DNA from: Clostridia bacterium
GTDB lineage: Bacteria > Bacillota > Clostridia > UMGS1840 > HGM11507
Reading direction: 5' to 3'
DNA: 64,000 nucleotides
NCBI GenBank assembly: GCA_017414505.1
Contig: JAFQLQ010000012.1
Location: forward strand, 1 to 64,000
This document shows positions 26,023 through 35,591 of the stretch, piece by piece; position 1 is the first letter of the stretch; every line of letters begins with the position of its first letter. Both the position numbers and the translations under genes were made by a program. The notes under the pieces are model-generated. The model was not told the DNA's origin and ran no database searches. It saw nothing but the letters and a program-made list of their open reading frames with translations.

Positions 26023-26601
26023 TTACAGACTTAATCCCTGGAATCCCAGGAAAGTCATTGCAAGTAATCCAGCTGTAACAAGTGCAATGGGGAAACCTTC
26101 CATCCATTTTGGAATACTGGAGGTTTCAAGCCTTTCTCTTACACCTGCAAAAAGGAAAATTGCCAGAGTAAAACCAAGTGCTACCGATGTTCCGTAAATA
26201 ACGGAAAATATCAGGTTAAATTCTTTCTGAATGTTTAAAATAGCAACACCAAGAACAGCACAGTTGGTTGTTATAAGAGGCAGATAAATACCAAGCGAGG
26301 AATAAAGAGCCGGGCTTAGTTTCTGAATTGCCATTTCAACAAGCTGAACAAGAGATGCAATTATAAGAATAAATGTAATTGTCTGCAAATATCCAAGACC
26401 AAGCTTATCAAGAATATAAGTCTGAGCAAGATAAGTAAGGGCAGAGGAAATTGCAATTACAAATGTAACCGCCATACCCATTCCGAGGGCTGTATCAGTT
26501 TTTTTGGATACCCCGATAAACGGGCAGATACCCATAAATTTAACAAGAACAACGTTTTCAATAAGAATTGCTGTTATAATCAGCGAAAAGATTTCAGCCA
26601 T
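26023..26601 (-). CDS. rnfA: Rnf complex subunit A (membrane)
   Basis: A 192-residue integral membrane subunit with about six helices and the family sequence NVVLVKFMGICPFIGVSKKTDTA near the N-terminus. Together with RnfE it binds an intramembrane Fe-S cluster. The ATG at 26601 has GGGAGG upstream and overlaps the end of rnfE by 8 bases. Confidence 0.94.
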   Translation of the reverse strand: MAEIFSLIITAILIENVVLVKFMGICPFIGVSKKTDTALGMGMAVTFVIAISSALTYLAQTYILDKLGLGYLQTITFILIIASLVQLVEMAIQKLSPALYSSLGIYLPLITTNCAVLGVAILNIQKEFNLIFSVIYGTSVALGFTLAIFLFAGVRERLETSSIPKWMEGFPIALVTAGLLAMTFLGFQGLSL

Positions 26602-27193
26602 TATTTTTTCCTCCCTTTCTCTGAGTAATAACATTAATTATTCCAAGAACAATACCAAGCACAATAAATCCGCCGGGAGCCATAATCAGCATAGTTGCAG
26701 GCTGAAATCCCTGTCCGAAAATATGATAGCCAAGAAATGTTCCTGCACCAAGAATTTCACGAACAGTTGCAAGGATTGAAAGTGCAAGGGTAAAACCAAG
26801 TCCCATTGCAAGTCCGTCGACAGCAGATTTTACAACACCGTTTTTGGAGGCATAAGCTTCTGCTCTTCCAAGAATAATACAGTTAACAACTATCAGCGGA
26901 ATAAACAATCCAAGCGACTTATAAAGTGCCGGAACAAAAGCGTGAAGCACCATTTCAACAATAGTTACAAACGATGCAATAATTACAATATAAGATGCAA
27001 TTCTGATTTTTCCGGGAATAGCTTTTCTTAATGCCGAAATAACAATATTTGAGCATATAAGAACTGCAGTAGCAGAAAGTCCCATTCCTATTGCATTGGA
27101 AACTGAAGTAGAGGTTGCAAGAGTAGGACACATTCCCAGAAGCAGAACAAACACGGGATTTTCTTTTATAATTTTATTTAAAAATTCCTTCAT
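26594..27193 (-). CDS. rnfE: Rnf complex subunit E (membrane)
   Basis: A 199-residue integral membrane subunit, homologous to RnfA in inverted topology. It has the N-terminal NPVFVLLLGMCPTLATSTSVSNAIGMG and multiple transmembrane helices. It lies between rnfG and rnfA and ends in a basic tail. Confidence 0.94.
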   Translation of the reverse strand: MKEFLNKIIKENPVFVLLLGMCPTLATSTSVSNAIGMGLSATAVLICSNIVISALRKAIPGKIRIASYIVIIASFVTIVEMVLHAFVPALYKSLGLFIPLIVVNCIILGRAEAYASKNGVVKSAVDGLAMGLGFTLALSILATVREILGAGTFLGYHIFGQGFQPATMLIMAPGGFIVLGIVLGIINVITQRKGGKNNG

Positions 27194-27213
27194 AACATTT
27201 TTCCTTTCAAGAC

Positions 27214-27747
27214 TTACGGATTAAGCGTTCCTACAAGCTCAAGTGCTTCTTTTACACCGTCTGTAACTGCATTTGTAGTTATTGTTGCGCCCGAAATTGC
27301 AACAATCTCGTTTTCAGCCTTGGCAGAACCTTTCACAACGCTGATATCGTCTTTCTTTCCCTTGAAAAGGTCCAGAAATTCTGGTTCCTGAGCCTTTGCA
27401 CCAAGACCTGCAGTTTCACTCATTGCAGTAATTTTAACTCCGGTAACAGATAAATCCTCGGAAACGCCGACAATCATAGTAATTTCTCCGCCATATCCGT
27501 AAGGTCTTACAGTTGCGGCATATCCAACAGTTTTTCCGCCGGAAATTCCTTTGGAAATGCCATCTTTAACTTCTTCAAAGCTTTCCGCTTCGGGAAGAAC
27601 CTCTTTCATTGCCGCCTGCTGTTCTTCAAGCTGAGCCTGTGCAATAATGGGAGCTGTAACAGAATTGCAGAACGCCAGAATTCCGGTCATTACAGCACAT
27701 ATTAATAATAGAATAATGCCAAGCATTAAAGGATTATCGTTTTTCAT
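27214..27747 (-). CDS. rnfG: Rnf complex subunit G (FMN-binding)
   Basis: A 177-residue protein with one N-terminal membrane anchor and an extracytoplasmic FMN_bind domain. The covalent flavin site SGATITTNAVTDGV, with FMN on a Thr, is intact. The ATG at 27747 has CGGAGGG upstream, inside the end of rnfD (14-base overlap). Confidence 0.94.
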   Translation of the reverse strand: MKNDNPLMLGIILLLICAVMTGILAFCNSVTAPIIAQAQLEEQQAAMKEVLPEAESFEEVKDGISKGISGGKTVGYAATVRPYGYGGEITMIVGVSEDLSVTGVKITAMSETAGLGAKAQEPEFLDLFKGKKDDISVVKGSAKAENEIVAISGATITTNAVTDGVKEALELVGTLNP

Positions 27748-28717
27748 TTTTACGCCCTCCGTATCTCTTGGGTTGAATGTATTTGTCAAGAAGAGGAGTT
27801 ATAACGTTAACTACCATTATAGCATAAGTTACGCCCTCCGGATATCCGCCCTTAACTCTGATAAGAACAGTTAAAAATCCGGCAACAATTCCTCCTATTA
27901 TATTACCCAAAGCAGTAGTGGGTGAAGTTGTATAGTCAGTTATCATAAATACTGCGCCAAGAAGCACACCGCCGGACAGAACCGAAAACAACGGATCACC
28001 GGTAAATGCACCGTTGTAGCCTATAATCCATCCGAATAAAGCGGTACTTAAAATATAAGCAAGAGGTGCGTGTGGCTTAATAATTTTCTTAAACAAAAGA
28101 TATATAAAACCGATAAGAACGGCAACTGTGCTCACCTCACCGATACATCCGCCAACGTTACCTATAAACAAATCAAAATAAGTGGCAGACATTTCACCGC
28201 TTTGCTTCATAACAGCAAGAGGTGTTGCACCGGAAAGTGCATCTATATCCTGAATTGATTTAATCCAGGGCAGTTTTTCAAAAGGCTTAGTGTAAACAGT
28301 CATAGCAACCGGCCAGGAAGCAAGTAAAAACGCTCTTGCACCAAGTGCCGGATTAAGAAAGTTCTGACCAAGACCACCAAAAAGCTGTTTTACAATAATA
28401 ATTGCAAAAAATGCTCCTACAACGGGAATCCAGAGCGGAACACTTACAGGAAGAATAAAAGCAAGCAATGCTCCCGTTATACACGCAGAACAGTCACCTA
28501 TTGTTTCTTCTTTTTTGTTAACTGTGTTCCACAGTGATTCAAAAACCACGCAGGAAATTATCGAAACAGCAGTAAGAACAACTGCTCTTATGCCAAATAC
28601 ATAAGCTCCCATAAGCAGTGCCGGAATAAGGGCAACAAGAACATTTTTCATTATGTTGCATATGTAATTATCCGACGAAATATGGGGTGAAGAGCTTACA
28701 ACAAATTTTTCACTCAT
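27734..28717 (-). CDS. rnfD: Rnf complex subunit D (membrane, FMN)
   Basis: A 327-residue integral membrane subunit of the NqrB/RnfD family with about nine helices. It has GGLGQNFLNPALGARAFL and the SGATPL motif, whose Thr carries covalent FMN. It forms part of the ion-translocating path, between rnfC and rnfG. Confidence 0.94.
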   Translation of the reverse strand: MSEKFVVSSSPHISSDNYICNIMKNVLVALIPALLMGAYVFGIRAVVLTAVSIISCVVFESLWNTVNKKEETIGDCSACITGALLAFILPVSVPLWIPVVGAFFAIIIVKQLFGGLGQNFLNPALGARAFLLASWPVAMTVYTKPFEKLPWIKSIQDIDALSGATPLAVMKQSGEMSATYFDLFIGNVGGCIGEVSTVAVLIGFIYLLFKKIIKPHAPLAYILSTALFGWIIGYNGAFTGDPLFSVLSGGVLLGAVFMITDYTTSPTTALGNIIGGIVAGFLTVLIRVKGGYPEGVTYAIMVVNVITPLLDKYIQPKRYGGRKNEKR

Positions 28718-28732
28718 AATTTTATCCCCTTC

Positions 28733-30064
28733 TTAATTTTCTTTTCTCATTTTTATCTGAAGTTTTGCTTTTCCTACTCTTATATGCTGAATAATTTTCT
28801 TTTTGCTGGGGCAAACATAACAGCAGGAGCCACATTCCATACAGTCTAATATATGGTAATTTTTAAGTCCGTCATAATTTTCATTCCGACTGTAAGCCAT
28901 TAAGTACAAGGGCATAAGTCCCATCGGACAAGCATCAACGCATTTGCCGCATTTTGTACAGGGCATTTCCTTTTCATCAAAAATTTCGCTATCAAGCAAA
29001 AACAGCAATCCGGATGTTCCCTTGATAACGGGAGTATCAAGATTATACTGCGTCATTCCCATCATAGGACCGCCCATTATAACCTTGCGGACATTTTCTT
29101 TTATACCGCCGGCAGCTTTGGCAACCTCTTCAAACGGTGTACCTATTGTAACTTCAAAGTTTGCAGGATTATTTATTCCTTTTCCCGAAACCGTAACAAC
29201 TCTGCTCATAAGAGGCATTCCGGTTCTTAAAGCCCTTGAAATTGCAACACATGTATCAATATTATTAACAACAACACCTACATCTGCAGGAAGTCCGCCT
29301 GACGGAACCTGTCTTCCTGTAATGGCATTTATAAGCTGTTTTTCACTACCCTGCGGATATTTGGTAATCATTTCGCATATTTCTATGGAATTGTCTCCCT
29401 TAACTGCTTCTCTTAATGCTTTAATTGCATCGGGTTTATTATTTTCAACAGCTATATAACCTTTATCAAGAGAAAAAACATGCATTATGGATTTTAGTCC
29501 GTAAATTACCTCTTCGGTATTTTCAAGCATAACTCTATGGTCGCTTGTAAGATACGGTTCACATTCCGCACCGTTTATTATAACGTATTCAATCTTTTTG
29601 TCCTTTGGCGGGGAAAGCTTAACATGAGTTGGAAAAGCAGCGCCGCCCATACCAACTATACCGGCATTTCTTATAGCATCTATAATTTGCAAAGGAGTAA
29701 GATTATAGTATTCTCCCACAGGTTTTATATCCTCGGATAAGGTATCCTGCCCATCATTTTCAATTACGACAGCAGGAACTTTAACTCCGCTTGGATGATA
29801 ATAAGGCTCTATCGCCTTAACAGTTCCCGATACAGTAGCGTGAACCGGCACAGAAACGAACGCCTCACTGTTTCCTATAATCTGACCTTTTTTTACATAA
29901 TCTCCAACCTTTACACAAGGTTCCAAAAGTGCACCAATGTGCTGACGAAGCGGAATATAAACCGTCTCGGGTGCAGGAAGCACTTTTACCGGAATATCCT
30001 TTGTAAGTCCTTTGCTGTCATCAGGATGAATTCCGCCTTTAAATGTATATTTTTTCACAGTCAT
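28733..30064 (-). CDS. rnfC: Rnf complex subunit C (NADH-binding)
   Basis: A 443-residue peripheral subunit. The N-terminal barrel-sandwich region (HPDDSKGLTKD...) is followed by a Rossmann-like NADH/FMN domain (GMGGAAFPTHVKL, INGAECEPYLTSDHRVMLE), SLBB, and two [4Fe-4S] ferredoxin motifs (CTKCGKCVDACP and CMECGSCCYVCP). It passes electrons to NAD+. The first gene of the rnf cluster, 43 bases after the VanW gene with no visible terminator between them. Confidence 0.95.
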   Translation of the reverse strand: MTVKKYTFKGGIHPDDSKGLTKDIPVKVLPAPETVYIPLRQHIGALLEPCVKVGDYVKKGQIIGNSEAFVSVPVHATVSGTVKAIEPYYHPSGVKVPAVVIENDGQDTLSEDIKPVGEYYNLTPLQIIDAIRNAGIVGMGGAAFPTHVKLSPPKDKKIEYVIINGAECEPYLTSDHRVMLENTEEVIYGLKSIMHVFSLDKGYIAVENNKPDAIKALREAVKGDNSIEICEMITKYPQGSEKQLINAITGRQVPSGGLPADVGVVVNNIDTCVAISRALRTGMPLMSRVVTVSGKGINNPANFEVTIGTPFEEVAKAAGGIKENVRKVIMGGPMMGMTQYNLDTPVIKGTSGLLFLLDSEIFDEKEMPCTKCGKCVDACPMGLMPLYLMAYSRNENYDGLKNYHILDCMECGSCCYVCPSKKKIIQHIRVGKAKLQIKMRKEN

Positions 30065-30107
30065 TTCATCTCCTTTTATTTTTCGTTTTTATCTGATATT
30101 GTGAATA

Positions 30108-31859
30108 TTACTGAGCAGGTATTACCGGCTGTACAGGTGCAGGCTCCGTCACAGGAGATGTGGGAAAGCCTTGCGGAATAGTTTCGGGTGCCGGTGCAGC
30201 AGGTTGCTGCGGAATCGGCTGAAAACTTGATTGCGGAGGAGTCTGAACCTCAGGTACATAACCACCAACATTCGGATTAGTGTAAACCTCCGGTATTTCA
30301 GGCACCGGAGCAGCTTCTGGCCCTTTTTCAACAATCTTGTTCATAGAAGAATAAACACTTGTAGGAAGTTTTTCAGTTTTTACAACATTTCCTTTTGCAT
30401 CTTTTACCGTTTTTACACCGGTTGCCTTATATCCGGTCTGACCGCTTTGAACAACCTTAACAGTTCCCGGTGCAAGATTCTCGTTATAACGCACAACTTC
30501 GTTTATCCCGTAGCTTTCGATAATTGAAGTGGTTATTTCAACCGTATGCTTCTTATCGTTTGTTCCGAGAATATTAACTGTAAGTACACCGTTAACACCT
30601 TCCGCCTGAATTTTTATAGGATTGTTTGTATTGTTTTTAAATCTGAAATCGATAGAACCGTAGTAAACAGTTGCATCAAGTCCGGGTTTGGAATAAGCAA
30701 CGGTAAAAGTATGATTCTTTCTTTCAACAATCTGTAAATCTGCGTAAAGAGCAGCAGCGTAAAGCGTGGATGAAACCTGACAAATACCTCCACCAACCTC
30801 TTCGCTTATTCCACCGTTTGTAAAAATTGTTGCAGTTTTAAAACCGGCAGCGGTGGTTCTGCTTCCAACAGTTTTATTGTAAGAAAATTCATCACCGCAG
30901 TTTAGAATAACACCGTTTATTTTTTTCGCCGCCAATGCAACATTGTGGGCTCTTGATGCGGTACTTGAAGCATAATGCGATACGCTTGTACCCAGAACAT
31001 CGTTAAAGAAGCCTTTCTCTACATCTTCGGTTTTAACCTTCGGCTCAACCTCGGCAATTTCAACCTTAAAGAAATTCTCGTTGGGCTTCATATTGGCAAT
31101 AGCCATTTTGATAGCATCTTTAGAAACCTGGATACCGTTTTCGTGTGCAACAATTGACACTCTGCCATCCTCATCCTTTTTGGAATAAGCATCCTTAGGC
31201 TCTTTATAGATAGCAAGATAAACAAGATTTTCGTTTACTTCACTATGCTCCGTAAGAGGCATTTCGAGATTTTCAAACATTTTACTTTCAACCATACCCT
31301 TAACAGTTTTGAAAAGCTTATCGTAATCGGGAAGCTTTTCGTTTCTGTTTAAAGTAACGGTTGCAACATTTCCTTCAATCTGAACCGAAACAGGCTTTGC
31401 CGCTTCGGTAAACTCGGAAATAAGCATCTCGATAGCTTCATCAAAATATTCCTTATCGTCCAAATAAACAGGATCAATTTCTTTTCCGAATTTCTGAATT
31501 TTCACCATTTCAAAAAATCTTTTAAAAACATTTCCTTTGCGGCATTCATTGTATGCCGTTTCGGCAATTTTTTCAGAATCATAGGAAAACCCCAACCCCC
31601 CCGGGGCAACTTCAAATTCGTTTTCCAGATATTTTATTTTAAAAGTGTCATTTTCTTCAATAAAAGCTTCGTTAATAACATTTTCAGCTTCCTCAGCGGT
31701 TTTTCCGCCAAGTTCTTTTCCCTCAAATGTCACACCGGGGAATATCCCCTCTTTGTTAACAGCCATTGCTGCATAAGCGTAACCCCCCCCAACAAGCACT
31801 GCAGCAACCACTACACCGATTAAATACGGCAGAATTTTTTTAAATTTACTTTTTCCCAT
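30108..31859 (-). CDS. VanW/YoaR-family surface protein with G5 domain
   Basis: A 583-residue exported protein with an N-terminal membrane anchor (residues about 7-30). It has peptidoglycan-binding-4-like repeats (about 60-280), a VanW domain (about 300-430; GDEFSYNKTVGSRTTAAGFK, EEVGGGICQVSSTLY, ERKNHTF), a G5-type domain (about 450-520), and a Pro/Gln-rich tail. Such proteins sit at the cell wall, and their biochemical role is not settled. ATG at 31859 with AGGTG upstream. Two G-runs (8 and 7 bases) in the coding strand near codons 25 and 90 stand out in this AT-rich gene. Confidence 0.88.
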   Translation of the reverse strand: MGKSKFKKILPYLIGVVVAAVLVGGGYAYAAMAVNKEGIFPGVTFEGKELGGKTAEEAENVINEAFIEENDTFKIKYLENEFEVAPGGLGFSYDSEKIAETAYNECRKGNVFKRFFEMVKIQKFGKEIDPVYLDDKEYFDEAIEMLISEFTEAAKPVSVQIEGNVATVTLNRNEKLPDYDKLFKTVKGMVESKMFENLEMPLTEHSEVNENLVYLAIYKEPKDAYSKKDEDGRVSIVAHENGIQVSKDAIKMAIANMKPNENFFKVEIAEVEPKVKTEDVEKGFFNDVLGTSVSHYASSTASRAHNVALAAKKINGVILNCGDEFSYNKTVGSRTTAAGFKTATIFTNGGISEEVGGGICQVSSTLYAAALYADLQIVERKNHTFTVAYSKPGLDATVYYGSIDFRFKNNTNNPIKIQAEGVNGVLTVNILGTNDKKHTVEITTSIIESYGINEVVRYNENLAPGTVKVVQSGQTGYKATGVKTVKDAKGNVVKTEKLPTSVYSSMNKIVEKGPEAAPVPEIPEVYTNPNVGGYVPEVQTPPQSSFQPIPQQPAAPAPETIPQGFPTSPVTEPAPVQPVIPAQ

Positions 31860-31876
31860 TTTTATCACCTGTATTT

Positions 31877-32473
31877 TTATTTTTCGTAATGCTGTTCAAG
31901 ATAACTGTTAAAAAATTCAAGAAGCTGAAGTCTGAATTTTGACCAGTCCTTCCATCTGAATTCATTTTTGGTAAATTCCGCAGTAAGAACTTTCAGTTCC
32001 TGAGCATCCATTTCCCGGATTCCGCTTATTTCATTTTCGGTGGCATCCTTTAAAATTTCTCCGCCAATCTCATCCACAAGAAACAGATAAGAATAAAATT
32101 TAAGCGTTTCATTTTTATGAGTTATATGATATTCCACCAAACCGACAAATTCATAAATCCTGAACTCAACCCCCAGTTCCTCGGCGATTTCTCTTTTAAG
32201 AGCGTTAATTGCAGTTTCGTAGAAATTTATTCCGCCGGTGGGAATACGGTATGTGTTTTTGGGGTAACGCTTGGAACGCACCATAACAAATTTACCGTTT
32301 GAACGCCTTACAACAAATCCAACCTCGCCACGGCGGTCAGTATTGATAGTTCTTTTGAAATCCTTAAAAAATTTATTGCTGGAAAAGGTAAGATTAACGG
32401 TTTTGACAATACCCGTAGACTTATACTTTTCACATATTTCTTTTACTTCCGAAGCTACATATCGTTCAAGCAT
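31877..32473 (-). CDS. NUDIX hydrolase
   Basis: A 198-residue protein with a complete Nudix box G-x5-E-x7-REIAEELG (in GGINFYETAINALKREIAEELGVEF) in the middle. It hydrolyses a nucleoside diphosphate linked to another group; the substrate cannot be read from the sequence. It lies between mtaD and the VanW gene with short gaps. Confidence 0.88.
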   Translation of the reverse strand: MLERYVASEVKEICEKYKSTGIVKTVNLTFSSNKFFKDFKRTINTDRRGEVGFVVRRSNGKFVMVRSKRYPKNTYRIPTGGINFYETAINALKREIAEELGVEFRIYEFVGLVEYHITHKNETLKFYSYLFLVDEIGGEILKDATENEISGIREMDAQELKVLTAEFTKNEFRWKDWSKFRLQLLEFFNSYLEQHYEK

Positions 32474-32495
32474 GTTAATCCTCCCTTTCTGTTTT

Positions 32496-33782
32496 TTAGT
32501 AAATTCTTTCCTTTATTTTTGCTGCTTCCGACTTTATTCTCTCTTCATCGAGAGTTTTGAATTCACCGTTTTCATACAATATCCTGCCGTTTGCAACAGT
32601 AAGACAAACATCTGTACCCGAAGCCGCATATACAAGGTTGTTAACCGGATTTATAACCGGATGGTGATACGCTTCACTTACGTCAAGCATTATAAAATCA
32701 GCATCGTATCCTGCTTTTAAAATTCCTTTGGTGTCCCTGTCCATCGCAAGAGCACCGTTTAATGTTGCCATTTTTATAACGTCATAGGGCTGAACCATTG
32801 ACGGATCATGCCTGTAGCACATTAAAAGTGCGGCAAGATGCATTTCCTCTATCATGGAAAGATTGTTATTTGAACTTGCCCCGTCTGTACCCAGAGCAAC
32901 GGTTATTCCGTTTTGGGTATATTTTATAACATCGGCAATTCCGCTGCTTAATTTAAGATTGCTCGTGGGATTATGTGTTATAAAATGGCCTTTGAGCAAG
33001 GATATATCGTTATCGTTTAAAACAACACAATGTGCCATATTTGTAATGCCATCAAGAAGTCCGAGTTCTTTGTAAACTTCAACAGGAGATTTACCGAATT
33101 TTTCGTAAGAGCCGTCCACCTCAGTCTGATTTTCACAAAGATGCGAAGTTACCTTCATACCTTTTTCCTTAGCTTTTTGGGAAACATATTTAAGATACCC
33201 GTAACTGCTTGTGTAAATTGCGTGAGGGAACATTTCTATTTTTATTCTTCCGTTGTCAAAATTATGGAATTTATCAAAAAGAGCAATCGCCTCATTAACA
33301 CGGTAGTCGTCCGAAAAATCGTCTTTTTCCTCAAAATTCATAACACAGCGCGAAATGTTGGCATTGATTCCCGATTTTACATAAGCCTCCATTGCCTCAT
33401 CAAGAGAAAAATATGTATCGTTAATAAGTGTTGTACCAAAACGCAGGCTTTCCATAATACCAAGCTCTGTTCCGATACCTATATCGTAAGCTGTCAGCTT
33501 ATCCTCTGTGGGGAAAATTTTATCGTTAAGCCATTCCTGAAGCTTGTATCCTTCGGAGAAACTGCGAAGAAGAGTCATTGCAACATGGGAATGAGCGTTG
33601 GAAAATCCGGGCAAAACAATATTGCCGTTGGCATTTATAATTTTGTCAGCCTTAAAATCCTCCGGTGCTGATTCTGTAACGAATTTTATTTTTCCATCTT
33701 CTGTACCGAGAAAGCCGCATTCAATAATGGGCCTGTCATCATCACAGGTAATTATATAAGCATTTTTAATTAAAATTTTCAT
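32496..33782 (-). CDS. mtaD: Amidohydrolase, probable 5'-methylthioadenosine/S-adenosylhomocysteine deaminase
   Basis: A 428-residue metal-dependent TIM-barrel amidohydrolase of the TrzA/MtaD group. It has NAHSHVAMTLLRSF (HxH metal motif), SHLCENQTEV, MAHCVVLNDNDI, and GTDGASSNNNLSMIEEM (metal Asp). It should deaminate methylthioadenosine or S-adenosylhomocysteine, although other purine or guanine substrates are possible in this family. The ATG at 33782 has GGAG 7 bases upstream. It is the first gene of the long leftward run and has a consensus promoter. Confidence 0.88.
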   Translation of the reverse strand: MKILIKNAYIITCDDDRPIIECGFLGTEDGKIKFVTESAPEDFKADKIINANGNIVLPGFSNAHSHVAMTLLRSFSEGYKLQEWLNDKIFPTEDKLTAYDIGIGTELGIMESLRFGTTLINDTYFSLDEAMEAYVKSGINANISRCVMNFEEKDDFSDDYRVNEAIALFDKFHNFDNGRIKIEMFPHAIYTSSYGYLKYVSQKAKEKGMKVTSHLCENQTEVDGSYEKFGKSPVEVYKELGLLDGITNMAHCVVLNDNDISLLKGHFITHNPTSNLKLSSGIADVIKYTQNGITVALGTDGASSNNNLSMIEEMHLAALLMCYRHDPSMVQPYDVIKMATLNGALAMDRDTKGILKAGYDADFIMLDVSEAYHHPVINPVNNLVYAASGTDVCLTVANGRILYENGEFKTLDEERIKSEAAKIKERIY

Positions 33783-33798
33783 AATAAACTCCATTTTA

Positions 33799-33880
33799 AA
33801 ATATTACACTATACTATATTATATATATAACTTTTTCTCTTGTCAATGCTTTTAAAACCAAAAAAATAAGTGTAATATTT
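33799..33880. repeat. 12-bp inverted repeat flanking the mtaD promoter
   Basis: AAATATTACACT at 33799-33810 and its exact complement AGTGTAATATTT at 33869-33880 flank the promoter at 33818-33846. A related TGTAATAA lies at 33882-33890. The rest of the 33795-33968 gap is AT-rich and holds nothing else recognisable. Confidence 0.6.
33818..33846 (-). promoter_or_regulatory. Sigma-A promoter of the mtaD-led run
   Basis: On the minus strand, TTGACA (33846-33841), 17-base spacer, TATAAT (33823-33818): a perfect consensus. A 12-bp inverted repeat flanks it. Confidence 0.85.
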
Positions 33881-33965
33881 ATGTAATAATCATTGTTATA
33901 AAATTAACAATTTTTGTATCCAAAATCTATTTTCATATAGGTTTATAGGAATTAGTATAAAATTA

Positions 33966-33990
33966 AAAGGAGTATCACATATACTCCCCT
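33966..33990 (-). terminator. Terminator of the yqfC-to-radical-SAM operon
   Basis: The stem GGAGTAT / ATACTCC (33969-33987) followed on the minus strand by TTTTAATTTT, directly at the end of the radical SAM gene. Confidence 0.7.
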
Positions 33991-35590
33991 AATTTTTTAT
34001 TTCACAAATGTTATCATTTTTTCTGTCAGCCGCCAGAATTACGGACTTTTCACCAAATACAAATTTCTCAAAATCAATTCTTTTCATAACTTCGTTATGC
34101 GACATATTATGTTCATTTTCGTAACCTTCTGCCCATGAATTTACAAGTTCTTTTGTTTTATAATTTTTGAAAATTTCAGGTAAAGCGCCTCTGTTTTTTA
34201 TGAAGTAGTCAAGCTTCAGATATTCATTAAAAATTTCATATTTTTCAAAGCATTTTTCTATGTAAAACTTATCTATAATCACAAAATATTCTTTTGCCGA
34301 CGGTTTTGTTCTCTTGGCAATAATTTCTCCAAGCTCACAGAACAAATCAAAAGGAGAAATTCTGCAGTTTTCCAGTATGAACTTTACGGAATAATTAAAA
34401 ATCATACTGTTGTTGTAAATATCTAAGGCTTCTTCCACCTGCTTTAATTCCATAAGCTCATCAAAGGTTATAAAATCATTGGATAACACCTCATAAGGAG
34501 CTTTGGAACGAAAAGCATAATGATATTTTTCACACTCTCTGCGTATTTTTGAACCGTGAAGAAGTTTTAAAAATCCAAGCTGCAAAATATCCGGATCAAG
34601 CATAAAAGCCTCGTTGAAACTTTTTTTGAAGATTTCATAGGTTTCACCCGGCAGCCCTGCAATAAGGTCAAGATGAAGCCGTATGGGGCACTGCTTTATA
34701 TTATAAACATTGTGCTTAAGCTTTTCAAAATTTGTTTTTCTGTCCACAAGTTCAAGAGTTTTTTCATTGGTGGACTGAATTCCTGCTTCAAACTGAATCT
34801 GACCTTTTTTAGCAGTTTTCAAAAGCGAAAGGATTTTATCATCCAGCAAATCAGCACCTATTTCAAAATGGAAACAGGTATCGGTTGAATTGTTTATTAT
34901 GTATTCAAAAATTTTATACGCACGTTCTTTGTTGCAGTTAAAGGTTCTGTCTACAAGCTTAACCTTCCTTATTTTAGCTTTAATAAACAAATCAAGCTCT
35001 TTGAACACACGTTCCAGAGGAAGCTCCCTTACTCCCTTTGTAACCGATGATATGCAAAAACTGCAGTTAAACGGACACCCTCTTGAAGTTTCGTAATAAA
35101 CGGCTCGGTTTGTATATTCCGAAAGCTCCTCCTCAGAATATACAAACGGTATTTCATTCATATTTACTATATCCCCATAGGTTTTCGGGGTATTTCCAAA
35201 CCAAATGCCGTTTGAGTCGTAATTTCCCTGCATAATTGAAAGAACAGGTGCTTCGCCCTCTCCTGCAATTATGAAATCCGCTTCGCATTCATTAAATATG
35301 TTGTCGTTATAGCTTACTTCGGGACCGCCTAAAAATATTTTAATGTTTTTATCAAGCGACTTAATATCGGAAACTAACTGTTTTACAATTTCAATATTCC
35401 ATATATAACAAGAAAAGCCTATCATATCAGGCTTTCTGTCCATTATTTTTTTCATTATGGAAAAATAATTATCATTTATGGTACATTCGGCAATATCAAT
35501 TTTATAGCCGAATTTTTCCACATAGCTTTTTATACTTTTAATTCCCAGTGAAGTATGGGAATATTTGGCATTTATCGAAACAAGTAACAA
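33989..35590 (-). CDS. B12-binding-domain radical SAM protein (DUF4080 type)
   Basis: A 533-residue protein with an N-terminal cobalamin-binding-like Rossmann domain (residues about 1-135; PDMIGFSCYIWN, IFLGGPEVSY) and a radical SAM core with the cluster motif CPFNCSFC near residue 175. A C-terminal alpha-helical region matches the DUF4080 layout. Proteins of this class methylate or rearrange unactivated carbons; this one has no assigned substrate. It is the last gene of the yqfC-yqfD-phoH-ybeY run, one base after ybeY. Confidence 0.85.
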   Translation of the reverse strand: MLLVSINAKYSHTSLGIKSIKSYVEKFGYKIDIAECTINDNYFSIMKKIMDRKPDMIGFSCYIWNIEIVKQLVSDIKSLDKNIKIFLGGPEVSYNDNIFNECEADFIIAGEGEAPVLSIMQGNYDSNGIWFGNTPKTYGDIVNMNEIPFVYSEEELSEYTNRAVYYETSRGCPFNCSFCISSVTKGVRELPLERVFKELDLFIKAKIRKVKLVDRTFNCNKERAYKIFEYIINNSTDTCFHFEIGADLLDDKILSLLKTAKKGQIQFEAGIQSTNEKTLELVDRKTNFEKLKHNVYNIKQCPIRLHLDLIAGLPGETYEIFKKSFNEAFMLDPDILQLGFLKLLHGSKIRRECEKYHYAFRSKAPYEVLSNDFITFDELMELKQVEEALDIYNNSMIFNYSVKFILENCRISPFDLFCELGEIIAKRTKPSAKEYFVIIDKFYIEKCFEKYEIFNEYLKLDYFIKNRGALPEIFKNYKTKELVNSWAEGYENEHNMSHNEVMKRIDFEKFVFGEKSVILAADRKNDNICEIKN

Positions 35591-35591
35591 T

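Noticed and set aside
33030..33671. A 213-codon open frame on the + strand opposite mtaD
   Set aside because: It is an antisense shadow of a well-conserved amidohydrolase, with no ribosome site or recognisable domain.
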